Notes: generated by a model not told the origin, from the letters alone. Positions 33,931 through 42,591 are shown, counted from the stretch's first letter. The stretch: DNA of 47,278 nt from Cloacimonetes bacterium UBA5835 (GCA_002432865.1 DJGX01000035.1:48891-96168), one strand, 5' to 3'. A program made the numbers and translations.

Positions 33931-34643
33931 AAGTCTCTCCCCAGATCGAGATCGGCTATAGAGAGTTGAGGATTGGTAGCTTTAGCCCGCTCAATGATGT
34001 ACATAATCTTCACAGCTTTACGAAGATTGCCTTCGCAGTTGAAGTCGATCTTGGTTACCACTGACTCATCCACTGGTATCTCCATCACTTCCTTGGCGAT
34101 CTTGCGGATATCGTCTTTGCCCACTTTCTTGAACTCATAGAAGTAGTTGCAGCGGTCGAAGTAGTGGCGATTGATCGCGGCTAGCTTATTCCGGGCATCT
34201 TGCATCCCGACCAGGATCACGATGGTGAGGGTGACATCCACGATGTCCCGGATGGCACCTAAGAGCCGGTCATGCTTGAAGGCATAGTCGATCTCATCGA
34301 TCACGATCACTGTCTCCGGATTGTCTTCCAGGAGCTTCAGGCAGTACTTGAAGATGTTGTTGGTGGTACCGCTGGGGATGAACTCACCAAGTCCGAAGCG
34401 GCGGTAGAGAGCGGTCATCAGATCGACCGCGAAGGACTTCGGAGTGGTAGTCGATTCCAGCCGCATATAGATGTAGCCTCGCATGAAGGCGATGCGGCTG
34501 GCATAGGTGGTCTTGCCCAGGCCGGGCTTGCCGTAGATCAGTCCCAAGCCTACCATCTCGGTCTTGGGTCGGTTCATCAGGAACTGGATGCAGGCATCAG
34601 CCCTGACTACGTTCTTGATTTGCACGAGCTTGTTAGGTTTCAT
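33927..34643 (-). CDS. AAA+ ATPase, MuB/TnsC/TniB/IstB-like transposition protein, copy B
   Basis: The protein (238 aa) carries Walker A GKPGLGKTT (38-46) and Walker B TVIVIDEID (111-119). Only six residues differ from copy A, including D106E-type and K126R-type conservative changes. It is preceded by AAGGAGG, 13 bp after the transposase stop. The target-DNA-binding and immunity role is inferred from the family. Confidence 0.9.
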   Translation of the reverse strand: MKPNKLVQIKNVVRADACIQFLMNRPKTEMVGLGLIYGKPGLGKTTYASRIAFMRGYIYMRLESTTTPKSFAVDLMTALYRRFGLGEFIPSGTTNNIFKYCLKLLEDNPETVIVIDEIDYAFKHDRLLGAIRDIVDVTLTIVILVGMQDARNKLAAINRHYFDRCNYFYEFKKVGKDDIRKIAKEVMEIPVDESVVTKIDFNCEGNLRKAVKIMYIIERAKATNPQLSIADLDLGRDL

Positions 34644-34656
34644 TTATCCTCCTTAT

Positions 34657-36648
34657 TTAGATAATGCCGACTTTTTTCAGCATGCCGTAGAAGCTCTCGT
34701 CATCATCATCGTCCTGCTCTTCAGGTTCAGGATCGGCTGTTGATGCTTCTTGTTCATTCTCTGTATCAGTTTTCTTGGTATCTGATTGGTTAGATCCGAA
34801 GTTCTGTTTTTCAGGGTTTATGAATTCTAATTCTGGCAGATCTTTGACCAGTTCCTGCTCCATCGCCTCGATGCGGTCTTGAGCCTCAGGTTCGGGAGCG
34901 GCGATCATGCTACCTTGCTTGAAGATGGGATTGGGTCCGCTCAGGCTTTCCCGCACATAAGGTTCGAGGAGATTATCCACTGCCTCTTGGTTATGCAGTA
35001 CGAAGTCTCTGGCATGCTGTTCGGTTAAGCGTTGCAGCTTCTTGATCTGCGTGTATTCCTTCTTGAGGGACTGATGCGAGATCGGGTTGTCTTTATCGAT
35101 GTGGATGAAAGGATGCTGGCTGCGTCTTAGCTCTGCCTGGCAGATGAAGTTGTCTTTCATGTCATAGACCAGTATCCACCTGGCTTCGGCATAGTCGTAT
35201 CTGATGATCACCGGCTTGCCGATATTGTCCATCAAGGCGATGTGCCAGTAGAGCAGTTTGTTGAATACAATACCATCGTTTCTAACTGATTTGCGTTCGG
35301 TAGCCAGCATCATGAAGTTCAGCTTATCCGGCCTGAGCATCCGCTCTTCCGGCACCAGTGCAGAACTGAATACCTGCCAGGGTGTCTTGCCTTCCAGTCC
35401 GCCATGCTCGGTCTCGCCATAGATGTGCCTGATATAGAATCCGATCATCTGCATCGCGTCCTGAATAGTGGGAGCCTCTCTTTTGTATAAGGCTTTTGCC
35501 CACTTCTCATTACGCATCAGGGTCGAGGGTTTGTTGGCTACGTTGGCTCCCCGGAAGCTGCTGATGAAGCGTTCGAATTGCTCCTGGAAGGTCCTGAAGA
35601 ACCGCTCGATCACCTTGGCCTTGGCATTGTAACTCTCTGCGAAGTGAGCCTCGATGCCTAACTTGGGGAACACACCCCCTAACTCAAGTTCCAAATCATG
35701 GCCTTCCCAGGACTCGTGAAATAGCTTGGCTCTGAAGGCCTTGCCATTATCGAGATATACCGCTTCTGGCACGAAGGCGAAGGGTGGCCGGGTTTGCACC
35801 GTATTCCCCTCAGCATCGGTCTGCAGATACCAGTGCGAAGTGTTAAGGAATGCATTGCGGAAGGCGGTCTGGATGTGCTGGCTATCTTCGGTAAAGGCAA
35901 GTGAGGCACCTACCGGGTATCTGGAAGCCCAGTCGAAGACCATGATCATGGTCATGCGTTGAGCTTTACCAGTGTGGGGATTGATGATATCGAAAGCCAG
36001 GGTATGTCCATCCGCTACCCAGACCTGACCCACTTTTAACAGCCTGGCATCCCGGTGTATAGTCTTGACTATGTGTTCCGCCACGTATTTGCTACCCTTC
36101 CGGGTCTGCTCCCAAGTCGCCAGGTGGTTTTCCATCCACTCGGTACACCATCTTCTTAAGGTGGGCTTGCTGGTGGGTGACTCAAAGTAACCCAGCCTGG
36201 CTTGAGCCTTGAGCATGTTGATGGCAGAACCGATGGTGATCTGGTTGGGATGCAGCAGAATGCTGAGCAGGACATTGGACTCGATCTCGGTCACCTTGCG
36301 TTTATGGCTGATATTCTTGCCCTTATGCAGCAGTGCGAACATATCCTGATTGGATTTGATATACTGGTCGATCCAGAGCCGCAGAGCCCGTTCTTTACGT
36401 TCTCCTCTGAGCTTGAATAGCTCTGGTGCCATGGTTCCGTTGTTGTATTCCTCAACTATCAGTTTCCACTCCTCGACCTTGGAGTGGCATAAAGCCAGTC
36501 TCCGAATCACGAGGTTGCAGAAGTGGCCGAGGAGTCTGGCTTCTTTGTCATATCTCAGAGGAAGTTTTGCTCTGGGTGCCATGTCAATGTAGCCGGGACT
36601 GCAGTCCTTAATTGCTACATCTGCCTGTAAAGATCTTTCAACTCTCAT
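34657..36648 (-). CDS. DDE (rve-fold) transposase, Mu/Tn7 TnsB-like, copy B
   Basis: The same 663-aa architecture as copy A, with D213, D300 and E348 intact and the acidic C-terminal tail kept. The 22 differences are mostly conservative and cluster in the N-terminal 80 and C-terminal 100 residues; the catalytic core is almost unchanged, which argues that both copies have been under selection. It follows a GAGTAGT-like site that is weaker than in A (GAGGAGG there), so translation may depend more on the overlapping 122-codon ORF. Confidence 0.93.
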   Translation of the reverse strand: MRVERSLQADVAIKDCSPGYIDMAPRAKLPLRYDKEARLLGHFCNLVIRRLALCHSKVEEWKLIVEEYNNGTMAPELFKLRGERKERALRLWIDQYIKSNQDMFALLHKGKNISHKRKVTEIESNVLLSILLHPNQITIGSAINMLKAQARLGYFESPTSKPTLRRWCTEWMENHLATWEQTRKGSKYVAEHIVKTIHRDARLLKVGQVWVADGHTLAFDIINPHTGKAQRMTMIMVFDWASRYPVGASLAFTEDSQHIQTAFRNAFLNTSHWYLQTDAEGNTVQTRPPFAFVPEAVYLDNGKAFRAKLFHESWEGHDLELELGGVFPKLGIEAHFAESYNAKAKVIERFFRTFQEQFERFISSFRGANVANKPSTLMRNEKWAKALYKREAPTIQDAMQMIGFYIRHIYGETEHGGLEGKTPWQVFSSALVPEERMLRPDKLNFMMLATERKSVRNDGIVFNKLLYWHIALMDNIGKPVIIRYDYAEARWILVYDMKDNFICQAELRRSQHPFIHIDKDNPISHQSLKKEYTQIKKLQRLTEQHARDFVLHNQEAVDNLLEPYVRESLSGPNPIFKQGSMIAAPEPEAQDRIEAMEQELVKDLPELEFINPEKQNFGSNQSDTKKTDTENEQEASTADPEPEEQDDDDDESFYGMLKKVGII

Positions 36649-37006
36649 AACAACTACTCCTCAAATCAAAGCAAGCCAAGATAAGAGGCTGCCTACTAAA
36701 CCTCTGTGACAGTTTGATCGCCATTTCTCCTGTCACAGTGCTCAAAGCCTTTGCTGATAAACAAAGATGGCATTCCCCCCTATTCCGGACCACAGTGACA
36801 GCTGTCATAGTGCTGGGTAGATCCGAGACCACTGTGACACTAAATCCGGTATTTTTGCTGTCACAGTGCTCAAACCCACTACTGATGAGCTTCTGTGGCT
36901 TTTTCCGCCTTTCGGGAACCACTGTGACACCTGTCACAGTGCTCGGCGTGTCACAGTGGTCTGCCCTGATTGACCTCTGCCTTAACTCGTTACTGGTCGC
37001 TTTCAT
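36638..37006 (-). CDS. 122-codon ORF overlapping the box array, copy B, uncertain coding
   Basis: It has the same length, start context (GGGAGGCGCTT before ATG) and 11-base overlap with the transposase gene as the ORF at 113 in element A. About 17 of 122 residues differ, including many in the stretches between boxes. Lack of frameshifts is compatible with coding, but no indel at all separates the two cores, so this is weak evidence. It may be a leader ORF. Confidence 0.4.
   Translation of the reverse strand: MKATSNELRQRSIRADHCDTPSTVTGVTVVPERRKKPQKLISSGFEHCDSKNTGFSVTVVSDLPSTMTAVTVVRNRGECHLCLSAKALSTVTGEMAIKLSQRFSRQPLILACFDLRSSCYES
36702..36958. promoter_or_regulatory. Array of CACTGTGACA boxes (element B control region)
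   Basis: Exact boxes lie at 36731-36740, 36830-36839, 36859-36868, 36920-36929, 36932-36941 and 36949-36958; one-mismatch copies lie at 36702-36711, 36791-36800 and 36803-36812. The positions mirror those of element A. Two further exact boxes occur near the right tip at 37440-37449 and 37500-37509, beside end boxes, which favours a role in the transposition complex as well as regulation. Confidence 0.75.
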
Positions 37007-37391
37007 AAGCGCCTCCCATTAGTTATTGATGGGTGCTACTCTACTGCATGGCAATAACTTGGGAAGTCCTTTCCGCTTATTAACGGGGAATTCTGGATAA
37101 ATCTTCAGACAATTCTGCTTCTCCGGTACTTCACAATATAATGCCCAGGACACAACCATGAGAATGCAGATTCTTACGAACTAAAAAATCCCCTAAAATA
37201 CAACCCATCTATTTGCCATAGATAGAGATAACCATGTTATCTGCAAATAAGACTTGAGAATCCGTTTTATGGACCCAGTCCAGACCGAGAGTTATTTACT
37301 GATGCGGTCAAAAGCACTACTGGCGTAGCACAAAAAATGAGCTAATAGTTTTCCCAAATTCGATGGTCTGAAAACACCCTGAAATGAGTCC
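37007..37391. other. Non-coding right-end region of element B
   Basis: There is no convincing gene in these 385 bp. The first 112 bp match element A (1-112), leader region of the transposition genes. A short palindrome GATAACCATGTTATC lies at 37227-37241, next to TTTGC-containing stretches that may be degenerate end boxes. The transcription start of the transposition genes should lie here, but no clear promoter was picked out. Confidence 0.55.
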
Positions 37392-37546
37392 AAATTTGCA
37401 AAAACCCTGATACTGAAAAGTCCAAAAAAGTCCAAAGACCACTGTGACACAGTCTAAAGTCAGTCCTATTCATCTCACGAACCAATAAACAGTTACGACC
37501 ACTGTGACAGGTGATACCCAGTTGCAAGTTTGGGTGATACTTTATA
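37392..37546 (+). repeat. Right end of element B
   Basis: End boxes ATTTGCAAAAACCCTGATAC at 37394-37413 and AGTTGCAAGTTTGGGTGATAC-like at 37520-37540 are 126 bp apart, with CACTGTGACA boxes at 37440 and 37500 between them. The tip is TGATACTTTATA. Two boxes here against six at the other end make the element asymmetric, as in Tn7 and Mu. Confidence 0.85.
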
Positions 37547-37551
37547 GCAAT
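37547..37551 (+). repeat. Target-site duplication GCAAT, right of element B
   Basis: Matches 25231-25235. Removing the element and one copy would restore GATGCAATAACCCC in the host. Confidence 0.8.
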
Positions 37552-37567
37552 AACCCCACTTTTCCTC

Positions 37568-37597
37568 TTGACATAAATGCTTATGCTTTAATATAAT
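37568..37597 (+). promoter_or_regulatory. Near-consensus sigma-70 promoter of the glycosyltransferase operon
   Basis: TTGACA (37568-37573), an 18-bp spacer and TATAAT (37592-37597) lie 34 bp before the glycosyltransferase start. The -35 box begins 16 bp outside the GCAAT repeat of element B, so the insertion has spared the promoter core but replaced everything upstream of it. Confidence 0.8.
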
Positions 37598-37630
37598 GTA
37601 AAAGATTAACCTAAAAAGGCAGTCCTGAAA

Positions 37631-38764
37631 ATGAAGATATGTATTGTTACCAACACGCATCCTACGAATGATGTGCGCTTATATTACAAGCTGGCAATGA
37701 GTTTAGCCAAAGAGAATGAAGTTTATTTGATTACTACCAACGGAGTAATAAATAACAAGCTCAATCCCTATCAAATGGTTGTTGACGCTTCCTCCCGTTG
37801 GGCTGCCATTTGGCAATTGGGTAAAAAGGTTAGGGATTTAAAACCTGATATCCTAATTTGTGTGGAGCCCTTAACTTTGCTGATTGCCTGGGTTTTGAAG
37901 CATAAACTGCAGCTAAAGGTTATTTTCGATGTTCACGAATTCTTTGCGATTGCCTTCAGTGAAAGGTTTCCCCGTTTTTTGCGTTTTCCTGCTTATCTTT
38001 TTTATCAAGTATCTTTAAAGCAGTTGCTGAAAATAGCCGATGCCGTTTTTACCGTAAACAGAGAAATGGAAAAACAATTGCTAAGTGGAAATAAACGCAT
38101 AACCTCTATAGTTTTACCCAATTATCCGGTAAAAAATGTTTGGGATTACGAATGCAATATGCCGGGCTCTTTGGAACAAATATGTGAGATGAACTTTGAT
38201 TTTATCTATATTGGTGGATTAACGGAAGACAGAGGAGTATTTAAAATCTTGAAAATGGTTTCCATCCTAAAACAAGATTTTCCTTTTCTAAAAGTGCTGA
38301 TTGTGGGCAAATTCTTCAAAAAGGAAGTGGAACAGAGATTCAATCAAAGCATCAATGATTATAACTTGAATGCGTTAATTTATTATCAAAGCTGGATTCC
38401 GGCAGAAAAAATCGGTCTTTTGCTGAAACGCAGTAAATTCGGGCTTTGGATATTTAATCCTAAAAATAAGCGCTTGCAACTTTCCACCCCCCTAAAAGTT
38501 TTGGAATATCTGGCTGCCGGGCTTCCAGTATTAACTATCAAAACCCCCATAATGAAAGCACTGATTGAAAAAAACGGTTTAGGTATCTGCTCGGCTTATC
38601 AATCTAAAGCATTAGCCGATGCCTGTGCTAAATTGCTAAATCTTAAACAAAGTGAATACCAGGCAATGAGCGATAAGTGCATAAAACTTACTGAGAACAA
38701 ATTTAATTGGGAAGCGCTGGAACCAGAGCTTTTTAAAATAATAAATGGACTTAACTCTAAATGA
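37631..38764 (+). CDS. GT4-like glycosyltransferase 1
   Basis: The 377-aa protein has a GT-B fold: N-terminal Rossmann half (MKICIVTNTHPTNDVR, DVHEFFAIAF) and C-terminal donor-binding half with the YIGGLTEDRG loop (about 193-202) and VLEYLAAGLPVLTI (about 293-306), the usual nucleotide-sugar site. It transfers a sugar to a lipid- or glycan-bound acceptor for a surface polysaccharide; substrates are unknown. Its last bases overlap the next gene (ATGA), so both are translated together from the promoter at 37568. Confidence 0.85.
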   Translation: MKICIVTNTHPTNDVRLYYKLAMSLAKENEVYLITTNGVINNKLNPYQMVVDASSRWAAIWQLGKKVRDLKPDILICVEPLTLLIAWVLKHKLQLKVIFDVHEFFAIAFSERFPRFLRFPAYLFYQVSLKQLLKIADAVFTVNREMEKQLLSGNKRITSIVLPNYPVKNVWDYECNMPGSLEQICEMNFDFIYIGGLTEDRGVFKILKMVSILKQDFPFLKVLIVGKFFKKEVEQRFNQSINDYNLNALIYYQSWIPAEKIGLLLKRSKFGLWIFNPKNKRLQLSTPLKVLEYLAAGLPVLTIKTPIMKALIEKNGLGICSAYQSKALADACAKLLNLKQSEYQAMSDKCIKLTENKFNWEALEPELFKIINGLNSK

Positions 38765-40050
38765 AAATACTCTATATAAGTTATTTCTATCCCCCTCTGG
38801 CGGGACCTGCCTCTTTACGAAACCTGAAAACGGTGAAGTATTTAAGCCAACTGGGTAATACAATTGATGTATTAACCGTGGGCAATATTGTTTATAACTT
38901 CTACGATAACGGATTGTTAGCTAAATGCGAACAAAATCGCATTATCCATATTCCGTCATTTGATCCGATGTCTATCTTGGAAAAGCTAAGCGGGAAAAAC
39001 AAAACGATGTCAAATAACATATATCATCAAACTCCAGAGAGAATTAAACTCTTTATCCGCCATCTTTATCCTTTGGACGATAAAGTGCTTTGGCTGCCAA
39101 ATTTACTAAAGACAGCTAAAAAAACCCTTGCGGGAGATAGCTACAACCTAATCTATGTTTCCTGTGGACCTTTTTCTTCTGCTGTGGCTGCAAGATATTT
39201 AAGTAAACACTTTAAGTTACCTTATGTTTTGGATATGCGCGATTATTGGACTTTGCTAAATGACTATAATCTGCAGGGAACTTATCTAAATCGGCTTCAT
39301 TCCCAACATCATGAAAAAAGGATTCTAAAAGATGCAGCCTTAATTGTTACTGCCACCAAAGGCATCGCAGAAGATATTAGTAACCATTTTAATAAGGAGT
39401 TACAAAGCAAAACCTTCGTTCTCTATAACGGCCACGATGAAGAAGACTTTTCTACCTTACCCAAGATGGAAACAAATCACGATCAATATACTTTAAGCTA
39501 TTTTGGAACCATTACAGCTAAGCGTTCTTTAAAATGGTTGCTAAGAGCATTAAAAAATCTGAAACAGGAAAATAAATTGCCTGTTGGTTTTAGCTTTAAC
39601 TTATATGGAAACTACCATAGAGAAACATATCAGGAAATCCAGCAAAGCGGAATTGAAGAAATTGTGAAGGTTACTCCACAAATTACACATAAAGAAGCCT
39701 TGGCAGTTATGCAAGCTTCTGATGCCTTGTTGCTTTTAATAAATTCTGATAGCCCTAAAGGAACCCTTACAAGCAAGGTGTTTGAATATTTAAGAATAGG
39801 AAAACCTATTTTAGCTCTTATCCCTAAGCAAGGAGAAGCTGCAGAACTTCTAAAAGAAAGCGGACAGAATTTCATCTGCCCAATGGAGAGCTCTGTGGCT
39901 ATAAAAAAAGAACTGGAAAAGCTATTTGCACAAAGAGATGATGAACATCATTTTCACTATCTCGCAGAAAAATATGAAAGAAAGAAACAGGTGGAAGAAC
40001 TGAATCAGAAATTACAAAAAATAAATAAAACACAATTCAATAATACTTAA
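38761..40050 (+). CDS. GT4-like glycosyltransferase 2
   Basis: The 429-aa GT-B protein starts MKILYISYFYPPLAGPASLR, the glycine-rich acceptor loop of GT4 enzymes of WbuB type. The donor half contains LSYFGTITAKRSLKWLLRAL (about 241-260) and VFEYLRIGKPILALIP (about 340-355). It overlaps the upstream glycosyltransferase by four bases. The pair suggests a short polysaccharide or lipopolysaccharide-core assembly unit. Confidence 0.87.
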   Translation: MKILYISYFYPPLAGPASLRNLKTVKYLSQLGNTIDVLTVGNIVYNFYDNGLLAKCEQNRIIHIPSFDPMSILEKLSGKNKTMSNNIYHQTPERIKLFIRHLYPLDDKVLWLPNLLKTAKKTLAGDSYNLIYVSCGPFSSAVAARYLSKHFKLPYVLDMRDYWTLLNDYNLQGTYLNRLHSQHHEKRILKDAALIVTATKGIAEDISNHFNKELQSKTFVLYNGHDEEDFSTLPKMETNHDQYTLSYFGTITAKRSLKWLLRALKNLKQENKLPVGFSFNLYGNYHRETYQEIQQSGIEEIVKVTPQITHKEALAVMQASDALLLLINSDSPKGTLTSKVFEYLRIGKPILALIPKQGEAAELLKESGQNFICPMESSVAIKKELEKLFAQRDDEHHFHYLAEKYERKKQVEELNQKLQKINKTQFNNT

Positions 40051-40092
40051 ACCCTTGTTTCTAATATGTTATCTGAGAGAGACCATCCAATA

Positions 40093-41190
40093 TCAATCTC
40101 CTAAAGAAATACCCAGTCCGCGGGCGGTTGCTACCAAGTCTGAAGAAACATCAATGTAATTATATTTTCTGATAGCTTCAGCTAAAGGTACAGCTACTAT
40201 ATTGGGATGATGGTATGCTACCATAGAGCCCCATTTTTGTTCTAAAACAAGTTCAAAAGCCTTTACTCCGAATTGAGAAGCCAAAATTCGGTCAAAAGCA
40301 TTAGGGGTTCCACCTCGTTGTAAATGGCCTAAAATGGTTTCGCGAATATCAATTGTGCAGCCAGCATCTTTTAATTCTTGTGAAAGCCGTAATCCTGCAC
40401 CCCCTAATTTCATTTTCATTGCTCCAGGTTCTTCACTTTCTATATAAGTCATTTCTCCATCTATGGGTCTGGCTCCTTCAGCGATAACAATATTGGCAAA
40501 ATCGTGACCTTTGTCTATGCGCTGATTAATTGCGTCCATAACTTTATCGATGCTATAGGGAATTTCAGGTATTAAGCAAACTTCCGCTCCTCCAGCAATT
40601 GCAGAATGAAGTGCAATCCATCCTGCATAACGACCCATAACTTCAAGAATTAGAATACGATGATGACTTGCAGCAGTAGTAACAAGTTTATCTACTGCAT
40701 CGGTGGCTACATCTACCGCGGTTTGAAAGCCAAAAGTAAAATCTGTAGAAGAAAGATCGTTATCAATGGTTTTGGGAACACCGATAATGGGACAGCCGAT
40801 TTCGAAAAGCTTATGTGAAATGCGTTGAGAACCATCACCTCCGATATTGATTAAAGCCTCGATATTTTGATACCGGAGACGATCCATAAAATCCTGAGAG
40901 CGGTCTACAGTGGACCAAGTTCCATCTTGATTTTTAACAGGCCAGGTAAAGGGTCCTCCTTTGTTAGTAGTTCCGATAATTGTTCCTCCCTGAACATGAA
41001 TGCCAGCAACTCGTTCAGGAGTGAGTTCAATGATGTGCATTGGATCTTGTAGAATACCATTAAAGGCATCAACGCTACCTAAAACTTCCCAATTGTGTTC
41101 ATGTGAAGCTCTTTTTACGACTGCTCTAATAACTGCATTTAAGCCAGGACAATCGCCTCCGCCTGTTGCCACCAGTAATCTTTTTTTCAT
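40093..41190 (-). CDS. 6-phosphofructokinase, group III type
   Basis: The 365-aa protein adds a phosphate to fructose 6-phosphate in glycolysis. Motifs: TGGGDCPGLNAVIR (9-22, phosphate-donor loop), NIGGDGSQ, PKTIDNDL, EVMGRYAGW and the sugar-binding LGHLQRGGTP. The donor signature is mixed: Gly in GGDG indicates ATP, while Lys in PKTIDND is the residue of PPi-dependent enzymes. This combination is known from actinobacterial group III ATP-dependent enzymes, so ATP is the more likely donor. The length is close to the long group III class. The start follows AGGAGGTTGCT. It is 40 bp downstream of the GNAT gene. Confidence 0.93.
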   Translation of the reverse strand: MKKRLLVATGGGDCPGLNAVIRAVVKRASHEHNWEVLGSVDAFNGILQDPMHIIELTPERVAGIHVQGGTIIGTTNKGGPFTWPVKNQDGTWSTVDRSQDFMDRLRYQNIEALINIGGDGSQRISHKLFEIGCPIIGVPKTIDNDLSSTDFTFGFQTAVDVATDAVDKLVTTAASHHRILILEVMGRYAGWIALHSAIAGGAEVCLIPEIPYSIDKVMDAINQRIDKGHDFANIVIAEGARPIDGEMTYIESEEPGAMKMKLGGAGLRLSQELKDAGCTIDIRETILGHLQRGGTPNAFDRILASQFGVKAFELVLEQKWGSMVAYHHPNIVAVPLAEAIRKYNYIDVSSDLVATARGLGISLGD

Positions 41191-41230
41191 AGCAACCTCC
41201 TTTTAGGCACTAAAAAAATTTGCTTTGGGA

Positions 41231-41665
41231 CTATAAGTCGGTTAGAATATTTCTTTTAATTAGAACGCTGTATCCAGTTAGTTCTTTAAATCCGAATTTT
41301 TCATATAGATGCCTGGCAGCTGGATTATCAATACTCACTTCCAATTTAGGTTGATAACCAAATTCTTTAGCAATTGTAACACATTCTTCCATCAGTTTGG
41401 TTCCGATCCCCTGATTTTGCTTATTTGGTTTTACTGCCATATGATGAATATACAGACGGCGAAAATCGTGAGTTACCCAAACAACACCTATCAGATTTTC
41501 ATCTTCTTCGGCAATTATCATAGTTCCGGTATTTTCCAAATTTTGTTGCACAATTTCCAGAGAATCTTTACGCTCAGGATTGCTGATACCTGTTTCCACC
41601 CAAAGCTCAGATACTTTTTGGTATAGATTATTATTTAGCTGTTTTATTCGTTTTATAGTAAGCAT
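41231..41665 (-). CDS. GNAT family N-acetyltransferase
   Basis: The 144-aa protein has the acetyl-CoA-binding motif A: HHMAVKPNKQNQGIGTKLME (about 75-94; Q/R-x-x-G-x-G/A form) and the B motif NPAARHLYEKFGFKE (about 113-127). Its substrate is unknown; similar small GNATs acetylate protein N-termini or small molecules. It begins three bases after the stop of the DUF4340 gene, as part of the same minus-strand unit. Confidence 0.88.
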   Translation of the reverse strand: MLTIKRIKQLNNNLYQKVSELWVETGISNPERKDSLEIVQQNLENTGTMIIAEEDENLIGVVWVTHDFRRLYIHHMAVKPNKQNQGIGTKLMEECVTIAKEFGYQPKLEVSIDNPAARHLYEKFGFKELTGYSVLIKRNILTDL

Positions 41666-41667
41666 AC

Positions 41668-42591
41668 TCAGCCCAGCTCCTGCATTCTAAAAACATCAGG
41701 AGGTCTGGTAAAACGGAAAACAGTATCCCAGACAACTACAAACAAAACAGTTGGATCATTATCTACCATCATTAAATAATGCCCTTGATAGTGTTCAATA
41801 AATTTCAAATCCTGTGTGCGGTTATTGGTTAAAAATAATTTTACAGTGCAATAGGGATCATCAAATTTAGCAGCATATTCCGCTTGAGCATTATCTACGA
41901 ATATATAAGTATCCAGGTGTTCCAGAATATTTAGGATTTTTATCATAGCTCGGTTATAAGGATGAATTTGAAAATTCTGATGTGCATCCTGATAATACCA
42001 ATCCAAGCCCTTTCTGGTTAAAGTGTATTTGTTTTTGGGATGAGTAACCTCAATTTTAACCAGATCATTTTCCTGGTGGCTAACGATATGAGGTGAACGC
42101 CAATTTGCCAAATCGGTATTATATACATTGGTAACTTTAGTTTTCACCTGATAAATCTCTTCCGACCCAGCATAACGAAAATAATCGTATGGATTATTCA
42201 AATTGCTAAAAAGGGTATGCACGGTTTTTTTGCCATCGCTAACAATTAAATGTAACGTCTCTTCATCTCTCTGGTGGAATTTAAGAATTGCCTCTTTGCC
42301 TGTTCCCATCGGAGTTTTAGAATATTTGGCAGTTAAAATATCTTTGAATAGGGAGTGAATTTTTAGGCTATCTGCTTCCCAATTAACTGGGTATATTAAT
42401 CTCCAGCAATTACCCTGTTTAACCATTTTGAGAGTATCTTGGGCATCGTAAATTTCAATTCTATTGATGGCTAAAGTATCCAGATCAAAAACAGGAAGAA
42501 GCTTTTCCTGGGGTTGCTTTGTCCGCAAAAGAAAGTATAACCCAATCAGCAAAAGCAGAATTAGCAGCAGAATCAGTTTATTCTTCTTCAT
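41668..42591 (-). CDS. DUF4340 protein of the GldG-linked ABC system
   Basis: The 307-aa protein has one N-terminal membrane span (LILLLILLLLIGLYFLL) followed by a periplasmic domain of DUF4340 type (LPVFDLDTLAINRIEIYD; MVKQGNCWRLIYPVNWEADS). DUF4340 genes regularly follow gldG-like genes in Bacteroidetes, Spirochaetes and related bacteria, as here. The start overlaps the GldG-like gene by 14 bases. Function is unknown, probably part of the same membrane complex. Confidence 0.82.
   Translation of the reverse strand: MKKNKLILLLILLLLIGLYFLLRTKQPQEKLLPVFDLDTLAINRIEIYDAQDTLKMVKQGNCWRLIYPVNWEADSLKIHSLFKDILTAKYSKTPMGTGKEAILKFHQRDEETLHLIVSDGKKTVHTLFSNLNNPYDYFRYAGSEEIYQVKTKVTNVYNTDLANWRSPHIVSHQENDLVKIEVTHPKNKYTLTRKGLDWYYQDAHQNFQIHPYNRAMIKILNILEHLDTYIFVDNAQAEYAAKFDDPYCTVKLFLTNNRTQDLKFIEHYQGHYLMMVDNDPTVLFVVVWDTVFRFTRPPDVFRMQELG

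Larger units (their letters stand above)
25236..37546 (-). mobile_element. Element B: complete 12.3-kb Mu/Tn7-like transposon
   Basis: The tips are inverted repeats: TATAGAGTATCA on the left and, on the complementary strand, TATAAAGTATCA on the right (11 of 12). Both tips are flanked by GCAAT. Sequence identity with element A's inner end starts exactly at the left tip. All ORFs read from right to left: transposition core (37006-33349), then cargo (33234-25476). The left end has six end boxes, and the right end has two, plus CACTGTGACA boxes. No TnsA, TniQ, resolvase or integrase was found. With intact core ORFs and a matching duplication, this looks like a recent and possibly active insertion. 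Confidence 0.9.

Noticed and set aside
25236..37546. Alternative target duplication TATAG with tips starting AGTATCA
   Set aside because: TATAG also occurs at both borders, but it lies inside the sequence shared by both elements and would make the two tips unequal by one base. GCAAT with TATARAGTATCA tips fits the comparison with element A.
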